The translations under genes were made by a program, and so were the position numbers. From assembly GCF_007115105.1 (NCBI RefSeq), contig NZ_SULJ01000001.1, positions 620,001-684,000 on the forward strand: DNA of 64,000 nucleotides, in the 5' to 3' direction. The notes beneath the pieces were generated by a model. It saw nothing but the letters and a program-made list of their open reading frames with translations, was not told where the DNA came from and ran no database searches. The DNA comes from Clostridium sp. HBUAS56010 (GTDB lineage: Bacteria; Bacillota; Clostridia; Lachnospirales; Lachnospiraceae). Positions 43,186 to 52,680 of the stretch are shown piece after piece (position 1 is the first letter of the stretch; every line of letters begins with the position of its first letter).

Positions 43186-43997
43186 GACATAATCTTTCTG
43201 TATTCCTGTTTCCATTTCTGGACAAGTTCTCCGGCACCCTGCAAACGCTTAATGGGATCCTTCTGAAACAATTTTTCCAATTCCAGAAGACTGTCTGCCC
43301 CACCTGCCGTCTCTTTTGCCTGTGCCCGGTCCTGTTCAGACTCCTGCTGTAATTCTTCTGTCAGCAGGGCTTTTACCCTCTCATTTAGTCTGAGACCGGA
43401 ATTCCAACTTGCCAGATGGCAGATCCGTTTTAACACTTCTGAACTTTTTACCAGATCAAAAGACCGCTGATATGCCTCACAGGCTTTATCTGTCATAAAC
43501 AGTCTGGCATAGGAAGCACCTAAATTATTATAAACTCTGGCACGAAATCCTTCTTTTAAGGAACTGCCTTTCGGATTATCCAGTATCTTCTGATATTCCG
43601 TAATCGCCTTTCCATACTGCTTTAGAGAAAAAAGATAATCTGCTCTTTCTTTCAGAAATTCGGCCTCCGGCATCTTCCGGTAAGCACTGAGCTTTTGCCG
43701 GAACCGGTTTACTTCGGCTGCATGGTAATAATCGCACTCCTGCAGAATCAGAGCAACCAGTTCATCATGATCCTCGCCGCTCTGTTTCCATTTTAAAAGT
43801 TTGACGGCAAGAAATGCCATATCAAGATCATTCTGAATAAAATCTATAAGAGGCTGATCTACAAACTCCTCCATAACAAGAAGCGGATTATTATAAATGG
43901 CATAACAAAGCTCCTGGGAAGAATACAGGCGGATTCCCAGACCTTCGAAATAATAAGGATGTTGTACCGGTTCCTGCCGGCAAAGAATCAGACCCAT
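43182..43997 (-). CDS. TPR-like helical protein, third gene of the actin-fold module
   Basis: 271-aa soluble protein. Residues 1-50 (LILCRQEPVQHPYYFEGLGIRLYSSQELCYAIYNNPLLVMEEFVDQPLIDFI) look like a small separate domain. Residues about 110-200 contain TPR-type repeats (EFLKERADYLFSLKQYGKAITEYQKIL; ARVYNNLGASYARLFMTDKACEAYQRSFDL). The end is charged and helical. It overlaps the actin-fold gene by 10 bp, so it is translationally coupled. No function assigned; a scaffold for the other two proteins is likely. Confidence 0.75.
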   Translation of the reverse strand: MGLILCRQEPVQHPYYFEGLGIRLYSSQELCYAIYNNPLLVMEEFVDQPLIDFIQNDLDMAFLAVKLLKWKQSGEDHDELVALILQECDYYHAAEVNRFRQKLSAYRKMPEAEFLKERADYLFSLKQYGKAITEYQKILDNPKGSSLKEGFRARVYNNLGASYARLFMTDKACEAYQRSFDLVKSSEVLKRICHLASWNSGLRLNERVKALLTEELQQESEQDRAQAKETAGGADSLLELEKLFQKDPIKRLQGAGELVQKWKQEYRKIMS

Positions 43998-45217
43998 AGC
44001 ATAACCTCTTGTTTGATTACTGCATCTGTGGCAGGAAACAACTCTCCAAAGCCTTTGTCTTTCAGCACTACTGCCATTGTTTTTTCATCCAGAAATCCAA
44101 AACTGAGTCCCAGCCTCGTGGTTTTGTTTGGTCTTTTGGGAAATCCCTCTAAGTCAATTTTCACCAGGCGCTTTTGTTTCGGGTCCATGGGTGTTACCAT
44201 AAATTCCACATAGTCCTGATTATCCAGAATCAGATCCACACTGCTCTTTGATTCATACCAGTTATCACCGGCTGCTGCTACCACAAGCTGACTCTCCCGC
44301 TCCTTATGGAGCACTTTCATGGAGACAGTGGAATGAAGCCTTCCTTCACAGATACAGGTAAATGGATAAGCAGTTTTTTCTTCCGTATAATCCATCCCTT
44401 TAAACGCTGCCCCTCTGGCAAAAAGTTCCGGTTCCATATATACCTTTCGGCGTGAGCATAAAATCTTCATGGATTCAACTGCCCAGTCATGGCGCTCAAA
44501 CCCTTTTCCAGTGAGAAACACAGAAGAGAAAAGTTTCTTCTGGAGAAGTCGGTCAGCGCAGGAACTTAAAATTTTATCCGCCAGTCTGCCGCCGGAAGCC
44601 GTATCCAGTATATCCAGATTAAAACTTTCCTCCAGTGCCTCATCTTCTGCAATCACTACGGTCTTTCTAAGTCCTCGCTGCACTTTCAGTTCGTGATAAT
44701 GAAAAGAATCTTCAGACAGATCAAATACGCCAACCTGATTGCTCCACACTTCCTTTTTCTGACTTAAAGTATAATACACAAAGCCTTCTGTATGGCTGAT
44801 AATGTGAACACGTTCCCTGGGAATCCCCATGGAATCTGCACATTGCATCAGGGAGTCCATCAGCCTCACATCCACCTTTTGCATGGTAATCACCAATTGC
44901 TTTACTTCTTCGCTGAAAAATTCCTCCATGGGAAACTTCAAAATCTTTTCTAAGAACAGGGTTAAAAGTTCAAGCCCTTCATATTTAATACCGCCAAGAG
45001 TTGCGGTTCCTTTTTTTCTAACCATTTTTATCAGCTTGTCTACAATAATGCCGTCTCCCACAAGAGTCTGGGCATAAGCCTCTTCACCTATGAACCAGGA
45101 ATCTCCATCCTTTTTACGGCAGATAACCGTAGGAATACACCATGACTTTTCTCTGTCATAACAGCATATCCGGGTATAGGCATCGCAAAGATCAAGCCCT
45201 ATTATCAGTCCGTCCAT
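43988..45217 (-). CDS. Actin/Hsp70-fold ATPase-like protein (DUF5716-like)
   Basis: 409-aa protein whose fold signs are IIGLDLCDAYTRIC at the start (phosphate-1 position), GVFDLSEDSFHYHELKV near 165-180 (phosphate-2 position), and SSVFLTGKGFE followed by LFARGAAFKGM (adenosine and interdomain positions), in the order expected of Hsp70/actin/FtsA proteins. The usual Gly/Thr of the phosphate loops are changed, so ATPase activity is uncertain. From memory it corresponds to a Lachnospiraceae family named DUF5716. 16 bp after the 1190-aa gene and overlapping the TPR gene. Confidence 0.72.
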   Translation of the reverse strand: MDGLIIGLDLCDAYTRICCYDREKSWCIPTVICRKKDGDSWFIGEEAYAQTLVGDGIIVDKLIKMVRKKGTATLGGIKYEGLELLTLFLEKILKFPMEEFFSEEVKQLVITMQKVDVRLMDSLMQCADSMGIPRERVHIISHTEGFVYYTLSQKKEVWSNQVGVFDLSEDSFHYHELKVQRGLRKTVVIAEDEALEESFNLDILDTASGGRLADKILSSCADRLLQKKLFSSVFLTGKGFERHDWAVESMKILCSRRKVYMEPELFARGAAFKGMDYTEEKTAYPFTCICEGRLHSTVSMKVLHKERESQLVVAAAGDNWYESKSSVDLILDNQDYVEFMVTPMDPKQKRLVKIDLEGFPKRPNKTTRLGLSFGFLDEKTMAVVLKDKGFGELFPATDAVIKQEVMLWV

Positions 45218-45233
45218 CGACAGCCCCCTTATC

Positions 45234-48200
45234 TTACATCAGTGGAAATAATTCTTCTGCTTCTGCATTCTTCTGCAAATATTCCTGCATCCGCCTTTTT
45301 AGTCCTGTCTCATCTTTTAAGCTTAAAGACAGGCTCATCTCATTGAGGCAGGCAAACCGGCTGTCTGAATCCTTACTGGAATCTCCGGCATCACAACTGA
45401 CACTGCCTTCCTTTTTCAGTACCCATTTCTCCTCAATGAATTCACTGATCTTGTACTCCATGATCTCGCCTTCAAAAAGTATCTTCTGCTTGATAAACAC
45501 TCCCTGATACATGCGTGTCATATCTTCTACGCAGAATTCTTCTTCATCGGGAAGAATCCGTACCTCAAGCTGAATCTTGGAATCCTTTTCTCCGCAGTAC
45601 TGAATCATGGCTTTGTCAAGAATCTCTTCCGGCATGGGAATATGATGAGCCAGTTCTTTAAAGTGAGGGAACACATACCCCTCTTCTAAAAGAAATCCGG
45701 CAGTCTCTCCGCACAATTGCTTTTGTTCGTCGGAAAGTTGCGGCAGATTGGCATAATACTTTGTTATGGCAAGAAGATAAATGGTTGGAAGGCGGCCTTT
45801 TTGGGATGCCGCTTTTACCACGCCCTCAAGATAGGCAAAAACTTTCTCTTCCGGTTCCTTATCTCCCATGAAATATTCCGTACATTTAATAGTAAAATAC
45901 GCTTTTACAATATTATCCCCAGGTTCTTTCCTGCTTCTGTAGAGATAAAACACTTTATCCAGTTTCGCCATATTTCCGCAAAACATCATCTGGGCAGTCA
46001 GCCGTTCTTCCAGATCATAGGTCTCAACTCGCTGTGAAATTCCCTGCATAAGTACATGATACATCTGTTCCGTAAGACCGTTAAAATGTTCACACAAATA
46101 ATCCAGAATTACACTGTCAAGCTTTCCACTTTGAAATACCTGATAAGATAGATACAGCAGCAGAGGATCCTCATCAAACAGATTCTGTAGGATCATCCCG
46201 GAAGATAGTTGATAGAGGCGGTCTATGCTAATCCCTTCACAGCCAAATTCCCGGATCATCTGAAAGGCTTCTTCCATATATCCATTATGAATCAACGTGT
46301 TGCAGACACCGGTACGCTCTGCTCTTGTCAAAACTTTCTTATCCAGTTTCAACAAATATCCGGCACCTTTTTCGCCCTCTTTGACAACCTCCATCTGATT
46401 CTCATAAAACTCAATCACCTTGGATAATAAAAGTCTCTGATAGAACGGACGCAGCTTTGGATCCTCCAGAGTTGCCTCTAATACGTTTACCTCTTCCACA
46501 TCAGACGCTCCCGCCAAAAGAATCTTTTCGCAGGCACGCAGCCTTAACATGGAATGCTCTGGATAAAGTTCAAAACAACGCTCTTCCAGTTCCGGACGAT
46601 CCATCACCGGTTCCTTCTCATAAGGAATATTGGCATACCGGTTACCAAAGGCATCCTGGAATAAAAGAATGCTGTGTTCCGAAAACAGCGGTACATAAGC
46701 CACTCCATCCGTAAGAATAAACGCATCTTCCTCCGTCATCTCCTCATAACAGACAATCACATACTTCATCTTCCTGTTCTTACATTCCACCCGGTAAGAC
46801 CTTAAAATGGAAGGAAGAACCGCTGCCATAGGAAGATCAATCACATCCTTTAAGATCATCCGCTCATAAATAGCCGCCAAACGATCATTGATCCTGGATT
46901 CAAACAACTGTTCCGTAGCAAACTTTTCTATGATTCGTTCATATGCCTGATATAAGGGGTCCCCAGGTTCTAAATAAACAAGAACATTCTTATAAAGGAT
47001 TGTTCTGCTGTCCACATCCAGTTCATTCCCGCCATAGGAAAAATAAAGAAGCACTTCTTTTGGAAGAAGATAACAGTAATTCCTGGGAAGGGCGTATAAG
47101 TAATATTCATAGAGCCTTGTCAGACTGATTCCTGCCTTTACACCTTTTTCATACCAGGAAAATGCTTCTGCCATAAGACATTCTCCCTTGATTAAAAGAC
47201 CGCAGACAGCCTCTAACACTTCTTTTTTCGGGTACTCTTCGTAAAGTCTGACCAGCATCCGATAGTGAAGACGGTTAAAATGCTTTGCCGTCAGCGTAAG
47301 CTTTGACACAGCAAGAGCCAGTTTCTTACTGATCATTCCCTTTCCTGCACAGTGGTATAGAATCTGAATCTCCATAGGACCAAGGGTCCGTATCAGATCC
47401 GGTGCTTCATTCAATATCCTGCAGCCCCACACATATAAAAACGGGCTTCTCACTCCGGCATCGTATTGACGGCGCAGCATGGAAAACAAAGCCGGCATAT
47501 GGTCAAACAGCCTGGAATCCAGTTTCAGCAGCAATATAAACAGTCCCGAAAGCCTTACGTCTTCTTCCAGATACTTCTTCATAAGACGGATCAGGGATTC
47601 TTTCTGATATTCATCAGGCTGTACGCATAGACGGAGATACTGATAATAACAGTATATTACCTTTTCCTTTTCCCGCCGGCCTAATATATCATCCCTGCAT
47701 TCATCTAAGAGCAAAGCTGCCTTGGAAGGTTTTTTCTCTTCTGCGCAGATCTCTGCCCGAAAAAGTTTGTAAAGAGGCGCCTCTCCCTTCATCAGCTCCA
47801 GATCATCAAGAGCCTTTTCCATCTCTCCAAAGAGCTTATCCGGCGAAGTCATTCCCTCCTCAAGTTCCAGGCGAAGCCGCAAAAATCGGCCGAAAGCCTC
47901 TTTTGCAAAGGCATCCTCCGCCGATATTCCTCCTCCTGGATTCACAACTGCCGTCACCGGTATCAGAAACTTCTCGTCAATTCCTGTAATTACGATTCTT
48001 CCTGAATTCTCCCCCTGGTGCATCCGTTCCGGATGAATCACAAATGGTACGGTGCATTCATCCTGTTCAAAATCCTGTTCACTTACACTCTTCTTTGGTA
48101 ACTCTATAAAATCACAGTCTGTTGAAACCTCCAGACTGACATATCCCCAGCCTCTGCGCTTTATGACAACAGAGTCTTCTATCATCTCTTCCAGTTCTCC

Positions 48201-48806
48201 GAATCTTCGTTCCGCCGTTTCTGCTGACAACGTAACCGGTTCTTTTACTTTTAATGCGGAAAGAAACTCTTCCAGTTCTTTCCTTCTATCAGGTCTTCCC
48301 TTTAATCCATCATACATGGCTCTTATATGAAGATCCTTCATAAAAGGCGCCGTAACAAAATCGCGGTACTCGAATAAACGAAGAGCCGTGTCCATATCTT
48401 TCTTTGCAATCTCTGCAAAATCTTCTGCTGTCTTTAAATCGCTCAGTGCCTTGCCTGACGTACTCAGTTCCACACGGAACGAATAAGGAATCTCCCATTC
48501 TCCGCCATTGGTTACCAGATAAAAAGATCCCTTGATCGTATCCCCATCTTCCAGAGAACTTCCGTTTATCTCATAGACCAGATGGTTATATGTACCGCCA
48601 AACGCTCCGTTCAATAGCCTGACACGGAAGTTGGAGGAATATACAAGTCCTTTTATGTGCAAATTATTCTCACTGGTAACGACAAGTTCCCGCCTCGTGG
48701 CTCCTCCGGAGCGCACCACATCATCAATTCCCGATGGGGTAACCTTAATCTTTGGAATTTCTGAATCAATGATGCCTTTTGCCAGCCTGTTGATTCGTTC
48801 TCTCAT
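45234..48806 (-). CDS. 1190-aa beta-sandwich plus helical-repeat protein (DUF5717-like)
   Basis: Very large protein without signal peptide or membrane segment. The first about 300 residues include two beta-sandwich-like regions (IKVTPSGIDDVVRSGGATRRELVVTSENNLHIKG onward, and about 200-290 with IKRRGWGYVSLEVSTDCDFIELPKK ending in FLIPVTAVVNPGG). From about 300 to 1080 the sequence is a long alpha-helical solenoid with TPR-like pairs; the last 100 residues are a mixed domain. From memory it matches a family named DUF5717, found beside DUF5716. First gene of the module; function unknown. Confidence 0.75.
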   Translation of the reverse strand: MRERINRLAKGIIDSEIPKIKVTPSGIDDVVRSGGATRRELVVTSENNLHIKGLVYSSNFRVRLLNGAFGGTYNHLVYEINGSSLEDGDTIKGSFYLVTNGGEWEIPYSFRVELSTSGKALSDLKTAEDFAEIAKKDMDTALRLFEYRDFVTAPFMKDLHIRAMYDGLKGRPDRRKELEEFLSALKVKEPVTLSAETAERRFGELEEMIEDSVVIKRRGWGYVSLEVSTDCDFIELPKKSVSEQDFEQDECTVPFVIHPERMHQGENSGRIVITGIDEKFLIPVTAVVNPGGGISAEDAFAKEAFGRFLRLRLELEEGMTSPDKLFGEMEKALDDLELMKGEAPLYKLFRAEICAEEKKPSKAALLLDECRDDILGRREKEKVIYCYYQYLRLCVQPDEYQKESLIRLMKKYLEEDVRLSGLFILLLKLDSRLFDHMPALFSMLRRQYDAGVRSPFLYVWGCRILNEAPDLIRTLGPMEIQILYHCAGKGMISKKLALAVSKLTLTAKHFNRLHYRMLVRLYEEYPKKEVLEAVCGLLIKGECLMAEAFSWYEKGVKAGISLTRLYEYYLYALPRNYCYLLPKEVLLYFSYGGNELDVDSRTILYKNVLVYLEPGDPLYQAYERIIEKFATEQLFESRINDRLAAIYERMILKDVIDLPMAAVLPSILRSYRVECKNRKMKYVIVCYEEMTEEDAFILTDGVAYVPLFSEHSILLFQDAFGNRYANIPYEKEPVMDRPELEERCFELYPEHSMLRLRACEKILLAGASDVEEVNVLEATLEDPKLRPFYQRLLLSKVIEFYENQMEVVKEGEKGAGYLLKLDKKVLTRAERTGVCNTLIHNGYMEEAFQMIREFGCEGISIDRLYQLSSGMILQNLFDEDPLLLYLSYQVFQSGKLDSVILDYLCEHFNGLTEQMYHVLMQGISQRVETYDLEERLTAQMMFCGNMAKLDKVFYLYRSRKEPGDNIVKAYFTIKCTEYFMGDKEPEEKVFAYLEGVVKAASQKGRLPTIYLLAITKYYANLPQLSDEQKQLCGETAGFLLEEGYVFPHFKELAHHIPMPEEILDKAMIQYCGEKDSKIQLEVRILPDEEEFCVEDMTRMYQGVFIKQKILFEGEIMEYKISEFIEEKWVLKKEGSVSCDAGDSSKDSDSRFACLNEMSLSLSLKDETGLKRRMQEYLQKNAEAEELFPLM

Positions 48807-48885
48807 AGTACCACCTGTATCTTAAATTTCCTTATCTTATTCATTTGTTTTAACTTAATTACTCTATATTCTAACATATTTTCTA

Positions 48886-48914
48886 TTGATTTAAAACCCT
48901 AAAATTGGTATGAT
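48886..48914 (+). promoter_or_regulatory. Promoter of the malic enzyme gene
   Basis: TTGATT (48886-48891), 17-bp spacer, TATGAT (48909-48914), about 34 nt before the ATG. Confidence 0.65.
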
Positions 48915-48948
48915 ATATTAAAACTGTTGAAAAAAGGACAAACACATC

Positions 48949-50106
48949 ATGACAACCAACGAGAAAGCACTATTACTCCATAAAGAATGGAATGGAAAAC
49001 TGGAAATAACTTCCAAAGCTAAAGTAAAAACAAGAGAAGATCTTGCACTTGCATATACTCCCGGAGTGGCAGAACCATGTAAGGTAATTGCCAGTAATCC
49101 GGATGCCGCCTATGAATACACCATGAAATCCAATACAGTTGCCGTAGTTTCTGACGGCAGCGCAGTTCTTGGACTTGGCAACATTGGTCCTCTTGCTGCC
49201 ATGCCGGTTATGGAAGGAAAGGCTGTATTATTCAAAGAATTCGGCGGAATCAATGCGATTCCCATCTGTCTCGATACCCAGGACAGCGAAGAGATTATTA
49301 AGACCGTAATCCACATCGCACCTGCTTTTGGCGGGATTAACTTAGAAGACATCTCTGCTCCCCGCTGCTTTGAGATTGAGGAACGGCTAAAAGAACTTCT
49401 TCCAATTCCTGTTTTTCACGATGACCAGCACGGAACTGCCATTGTGGTTCTTGCCGGAATTATTAACGCATTGAAAGTAACTGGTAAAACAAAAGAAGAT
49501 TGTCAGGTGGTGGTTAATGGTGCCGGGTCTGCCGGTATTGCCATAACAAAGCTTTTACTGACTTATGGATTTGTCCATGTTACCATGTGTGACCGTGCCG
49601 GAATTCTTTCAAAAGGCATGGAAGGTCTTAACTGGATGCAGGAAAAGATGATGGATGTTACAAACCTGGAGAAAAAGCAGGGCTCTCTGGCTGATGCTAT
49701 GAACGGAGCCGATATCTTTGTGGGAGTGTCTGCACCAGGAATTGTTACCAGCGAGATGGTCTCTTCCATGAATTCCAACGCTATTTTATTTGCCATGGCA
49801 AATCCGGTTCCTGAGATTATGCCTGATGTAGCAAAAGCCGCAGGCGCCAAAGTTGTGGGAACCGGAAGATCTGATTTCCCAAACCAGGTTAATAACGTGG
49901 TTGTTTTCCCCGGAATCTTCAAAGGTGCACTGGAGGGACGAGCTACTGCCATCACAGAGGATATGAAGCTGGCTGCCGCTTCTGCCATCGCAGACCTGGT
50001 TGCACCTTCTGACTTAAATGAAGACAATATACTTCCGGAGGCATTTGATCCGCGGGTTGCTGATGTAGTGAGCCAGGCTGTGAAGGATCACATCAAACAA
50101 TTATAA
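48949..50106 (+). CDS. NAD(P)-dependent malic enzyme
   Basis: 385-aa short-form malic enzyme that oxidatively decarboxylates malate to pyruvate. The N-terminal malic domain has LALAYTPGVAEPCK, SDGSAVLGLGNIGPLAAMPVMEGKAVLFKEFGG and the metal-binding VFHDDQHGTAIV; the C-terminal Rossmann domain has VVNGAGSAGIAI, VSAPGIVTSEMV and ANPVPEI. Cofactor preference cannot be decided. Short bacterial form without a phosphotransacetylase tail. Followed after 39 bp by the DUF4364 gene. Confidence 0.95.
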   Translation: MTTNEKALLLHKEWNGKLEITSKAKVKTREDLALAYTPGVAEPCKVIASNPDAAYEYTMKSNTVAVVSDGSAVLGLGNIGPLAAMPVMEGKAVLFKEFGGINAIPICLDTQDSEEIIKTVIHIAPAFGGINLEDISAPRCFEIEERLKELLPIPVFHDDQHGTAIVVLAGIINALKVTGKTKEDCQVVVNGAGSAGIAITKLLLTYGFVHVTMCDRAGILSKGMEGLNWMQEKMMDVTNLEKKQGSLADAMNGADIFVGVSAPGIVTSEMVSSMNSNAILFAMANPVPEIMPDVAKAAGAKVVGTGRSDFPNQVNNVVVFPGIFKGALEGRATAITEDMKLAAASAIADLVAPSDLNEDNILPEAFDPRVADVVSQAVKDHIKQL

Positions 50107-50145
50107 AACAGATCCATCAAAGGATTCTTTTCACTGGAGGTAACT

Positions 50146-50670
50146 ATGCTGTCAGAACCCATGACCCTGTACAAACTGATGATTCTATATATGCTTAAAC
50201 AGGTAAACTTTCCCCTGACCAGCGCCCAACTGTCAAACTTCTTTCTGGAACATGAATACACCACTTATTTTACGCTGAACCAGGCGTTAAATGAATTGCT
50301 GGAAGCCAGACTTCTTCATGTAGAAACCAACCACAACAGCAGCCGCTATGAAATCACGAGAGAAGGGGAAGAAACTCTCACCTTTTTTGGTAACAAAATC
50401 TCACCCGCTATCATCAATGATATGGATGAGTATTTAAAGAACAACAAATTCCGTTTGCGCAATGAAGTGGGTGTTACCGCTGATTATTATAAATCCACCA
50501 GCCAGGACTATATTGTCCATTGTGAAGTGCGGGAGGGAAAAAGCTGTCTGATTAATCTGGAACTGTCTGTTCCAGACAAAGATCAGGCAGAAATTATGTG
50601 CGATCACTGGAAAACCAAAAGCCAGGAGATTTACGCATTTGCCATGAAATCGCTAATGAGTGGTTCCTGA
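50146..50670 (+). CDS. DUF4364 family winged-helix protein
   Basis: 174-aa protein. Residues 1-85 form a winged helix (MTLYKLMILYMLKQVNFPLTSAQLSNFFLE, then ALNELLEARLLHVETN, SRYEITREGEETLTFF). The C-terminal half is a mixed domain with YYKSTSQDYIVHCEVREG. A DNA-binding role is inferred. Family is widespread in clostridia without known targets. GGAGG lies before the ATG; co-oriented with the malic enzyme gene. Confidence 0.9.
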   Translation: MLSEPMTLYKLMILYMLKQVNFPLTSAQLSNFFLEHEYTTYFTLNQALNELLEARLLHVETNHNSSRYEITREGEETLTFFGNKISPAIINDMDEYLKNNKFRLRNEVGVTADYYKSTSQDYIVHCEVREGKSCLINLELSVPDKDQAEIMCDHWKTKSQEIYAFAMKSLMSGS

Positions 50671-50705
50671 CAATTCTGGCAGCAATCAATAAAGGGGGAA
50701 TTTGC

Positions 50706-50888
50706 TTGAATCAGTCCGTACGCAGGCAGCAAAAGAAGAAACTATTTCAGTTGAAATTTAAGATAGTTCTGACAATCATCCTGCCGCTTCTCGTTTTCAC
50801 ACTGGGAATTCATGTAATCCGCATGTATATCCGGCTAAAGATGCGCAGAATTTTTGCAAAACCCTTTCCAAAAGACAAAGATTCATAA
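50706..50888 (+). CDS. Small single-pass membrane protein, TTG start
   Basis: 60-aa protein: a basic N-terminus (NQSVRRQQKKKLFQLKFK), one helix (IVLTIILPLLVFTLGIHVI) and a basic tail ending PFPKDKDS. The open frame extends to an ATG at 50598 inside the DUF4364 gene, but that has no ribosome site and would overlap it by 73 bp; the TTG at 50706-50708 follows AAAGGGGGAA and is chosen. Function unknown. Confidence 0.6.
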   Translation: MNQSVRRQQKKKLFQLKFKIVLTIILPLLVFTLGIHVIRMYIRLKMRRIFAKPFPKDKDS

Positions 50889-50900
50889 TCCAATGAATTG

Positions 50901-50936
50901 AAATGGCTGCTGCAGTTTATTCTGCAGCAGCCATTT
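50901..50936. terminator. Bidirectional terminator
   Basis: Perfect 15-bp inverted repeat AAATGGCTGCTGCAG/CTGCAGCAGCCATTT with a 6-nt loop, between convergent genes. Confidence 0.85.
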
Positions 50937-50938
50937 AT

Positions 50939-51898
50939 TTATGCTTTTACAATATTTCGTTCCTCCCCTTTTAAAAAGGAGATTATATTCTTATGAACTT
51001 CTTCCAGACACCTGCTTCTCGCTTCCACAGTCGCCCATGCAATATGAGGTGTGACTATGAGTTTGGTACTGTCTTTCATCCGCAGAAGAGGATTGTCCGG
51101 GTGTATGGGTTCCTCACTGATCACATCAAGTCCGGCACCTGCAATCTCTCCTGTCTCTAGAGCGGTTACAAGCGCTTCCTCTTCAATAATCTTTCCCCTG
51201 CCAAGATTCAGCAAAACCGCCGAGGATTTCATTCTTTTTAAAGCTTCCATTCCAATGAGATTCTCTGTCTTTTCATTTAAAGGGGCATGAATAGAAACAA
51301 TATCCGAACGCTCTAAGAGTGTTTCAAAGCTTACCTGCTCCACTTCTGAATTCTGGTTCCTGCCGGAGGTAGAATAATAAATAACGTTACAGCCAAACGC
51401 CTTTGCTACTTCTGCCACGCCTCTTCCAATCTCTCCAAGACCGATGATCCCCCATGTTTTACCAAAAAGCTCATGAAACTTTTTGTCGAAATGGCTAAAC
51501 ACATCACTGGCAGCATATTCACCTGATTTTACAAACCGATCATAATGAGAAAGTTTTTCATAGATGTAAAATAACAATGCAAAGGTATGTTGGACCACCG
51601 ACTGGGTAGAATAGCTTTTCACATTAGCAACGGTAATTCCTCTTTGATTGGTATAATTAAAATCAACAATATTGGTTCCAGTAGCAGTAAGGCAGATCAG
51701 CTTTAAATTTTTTGCATGCTTTAAGATTTCTTCATTCATGGGTATTTTATTAACCACTAAAACATCTGCTTCCAGAATCCTTTTTGCATTCTCCTGTACA
51801 TCGGATCTGGGATACCGGATCACTTCTCCCAAATCATAAAAGGGCGAATAATCCACATCATCTCCCAGAGTATCCGTTTCTAAAAAAACAATTTTCAT
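50939..51898 (-). CDS. D-2-hydroxyacid dehydrogenase
   Basis: 319-aa NAD-dependent dehydrogenase of the D-isomer family (glycerate/hydroxypyruvate or 2-oxoacid reduction). The nucleotide-binding motif is GIIGLGEIGRGVAEVAKAFGC; catalytic residues are Arg in LLNLGRGKIIEE, Glu in LDVISEEP and His in VTPHIAWA. The precise substrate is not evident. 38 bp after the ABC ATPase gene on the same strand, so it may be the last gene of that operon. Confidence 0.92.
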   Translation of the reverse strand: MKIVFLETDTLGDDVDYSPFYDLGEVIRYPRSDVQENAKRILEADVLVVNKIPMNEEILKHAKNLKLICLTATGTNIVDFNYTNQRGITVANVKSYSTQSVVQHTFALLFYIYEKLSHYDRFVKSGEYAASDVFSHFDKKFHELFGKTWGIIGLGEIGRGVAEVAKAFGCNVIYYSTSGRNQNSEVEQVSFETLLERSDIVSIHAPLNEKTENLIGMEALKRMKSSAVLLNLGRGKIIEEEALVTALETGEIAGAGLDVISEEPIHPDNPLLRMKDSTKLIVTPHIAWATVEARSRCLEEVHKNIISFLKGEERNIVKA

Positions 51899-51936
51899 AA
51901 AGACCGCCTTCTCTATCCATATTAAAAAGGAGCTGG

Positions 51937-52680
51937 TTACCCATTCATAAACCGGTTTAAAAATTCTTTTGTAGAACTCTTCTGCGGATTACCGAATATA
52001 GCTCCTGGCTCTCCTTCTTCTTCGATTACACCACCAGCCATATAAACCACATGGTTCGAGACATCTCTTGCAAAAGCCATCTCGTGAGTTACGATGATCA
52101 TAGTAAGCCCTTCCTTGGCAAGGGTTCTCATAACTGCAAGAACTTCTCCAACCATCTGGGGGTCCAGTGCAGATGTAGGCTCATCAAATAAGAGAATCTC
52201 AGGTTCCATTGCCAACGCTCTGGCAATGGCAACTCTCTGCTTCTGTCCACCGGAAAGCTGTCTTGGCTTTGCATGAATATAAGGAGCCATGCCTACTTTT
52301 TCCAAAAACATCATGGCTTTTCTTTTTGCTTCTTCTCTGTCTTTTTTGAGCACTTTTACCTGTCCAACGATACAGTTTTCTAAAACCGTCATGTTGTTAA
52401 ACAGATTAAAGCTCTGAAACACCATACCTACTTTTGTTCTATAAGATGGTACGTTCATCTTTCTGTCCGTAATTTCTACATCATGATATAAAATCTCGCC
52501 TGTAGTTGGTGTCTCCAAAAGGTTGATACAGCGCAAAAGAGTGGATTTACCTGATCCGGAAGCTCCGATAATACAGGTTACATCTCCTGCATGAACGGAA
52601 AAATCAATATCCCGAAGCACTACATTGGTTCCAAAGGTCTTACTTAAATGGTGTATCTCTAACACTTTTTCATCTGCCAT
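51937..52680 (-). CDS. Polar amino acid ABC transporter ATP-binding protein
   Basis: 247-aa ATPase of the GlnQ type. Walker A GASGSGKST, signature LSGGQKQR, Walker B EILLFDEPTSALDP, H-loop IIVTHEM. Pairs with the permease directly upstream (start adjoining the permease stop). Confidence 0.95.
   Translation of the reverse strand: MADEKVLEIHHLSKTFGTNVVLRDIDFSVHAGDVTCIIGASGSGKSTLLRCINLLETPTTGEILYHDVEITDRKMNVPSYRTKVGMVFQSFNLFNNMTVLENCIVGQVKVLKKDREEAKRKAMMFLEKVGMAPYIHAKPRQLSGGQKQRVAIARALAMEPEILLFDEPTSALDPQMVGEVLAVMRTLAKEGLTMIIVTHEMAFARDVSNHVVYMAGGVIEEEGEPGAIFGNPQKSSTKEFLNRFMNG

Noticed and set aside
50598-50888. 96-aa version of the small membrane protein
   Set aside because: Its ATG lies inside the DUF4364 gene without a ribosome site; the TTG at 50706 has one.
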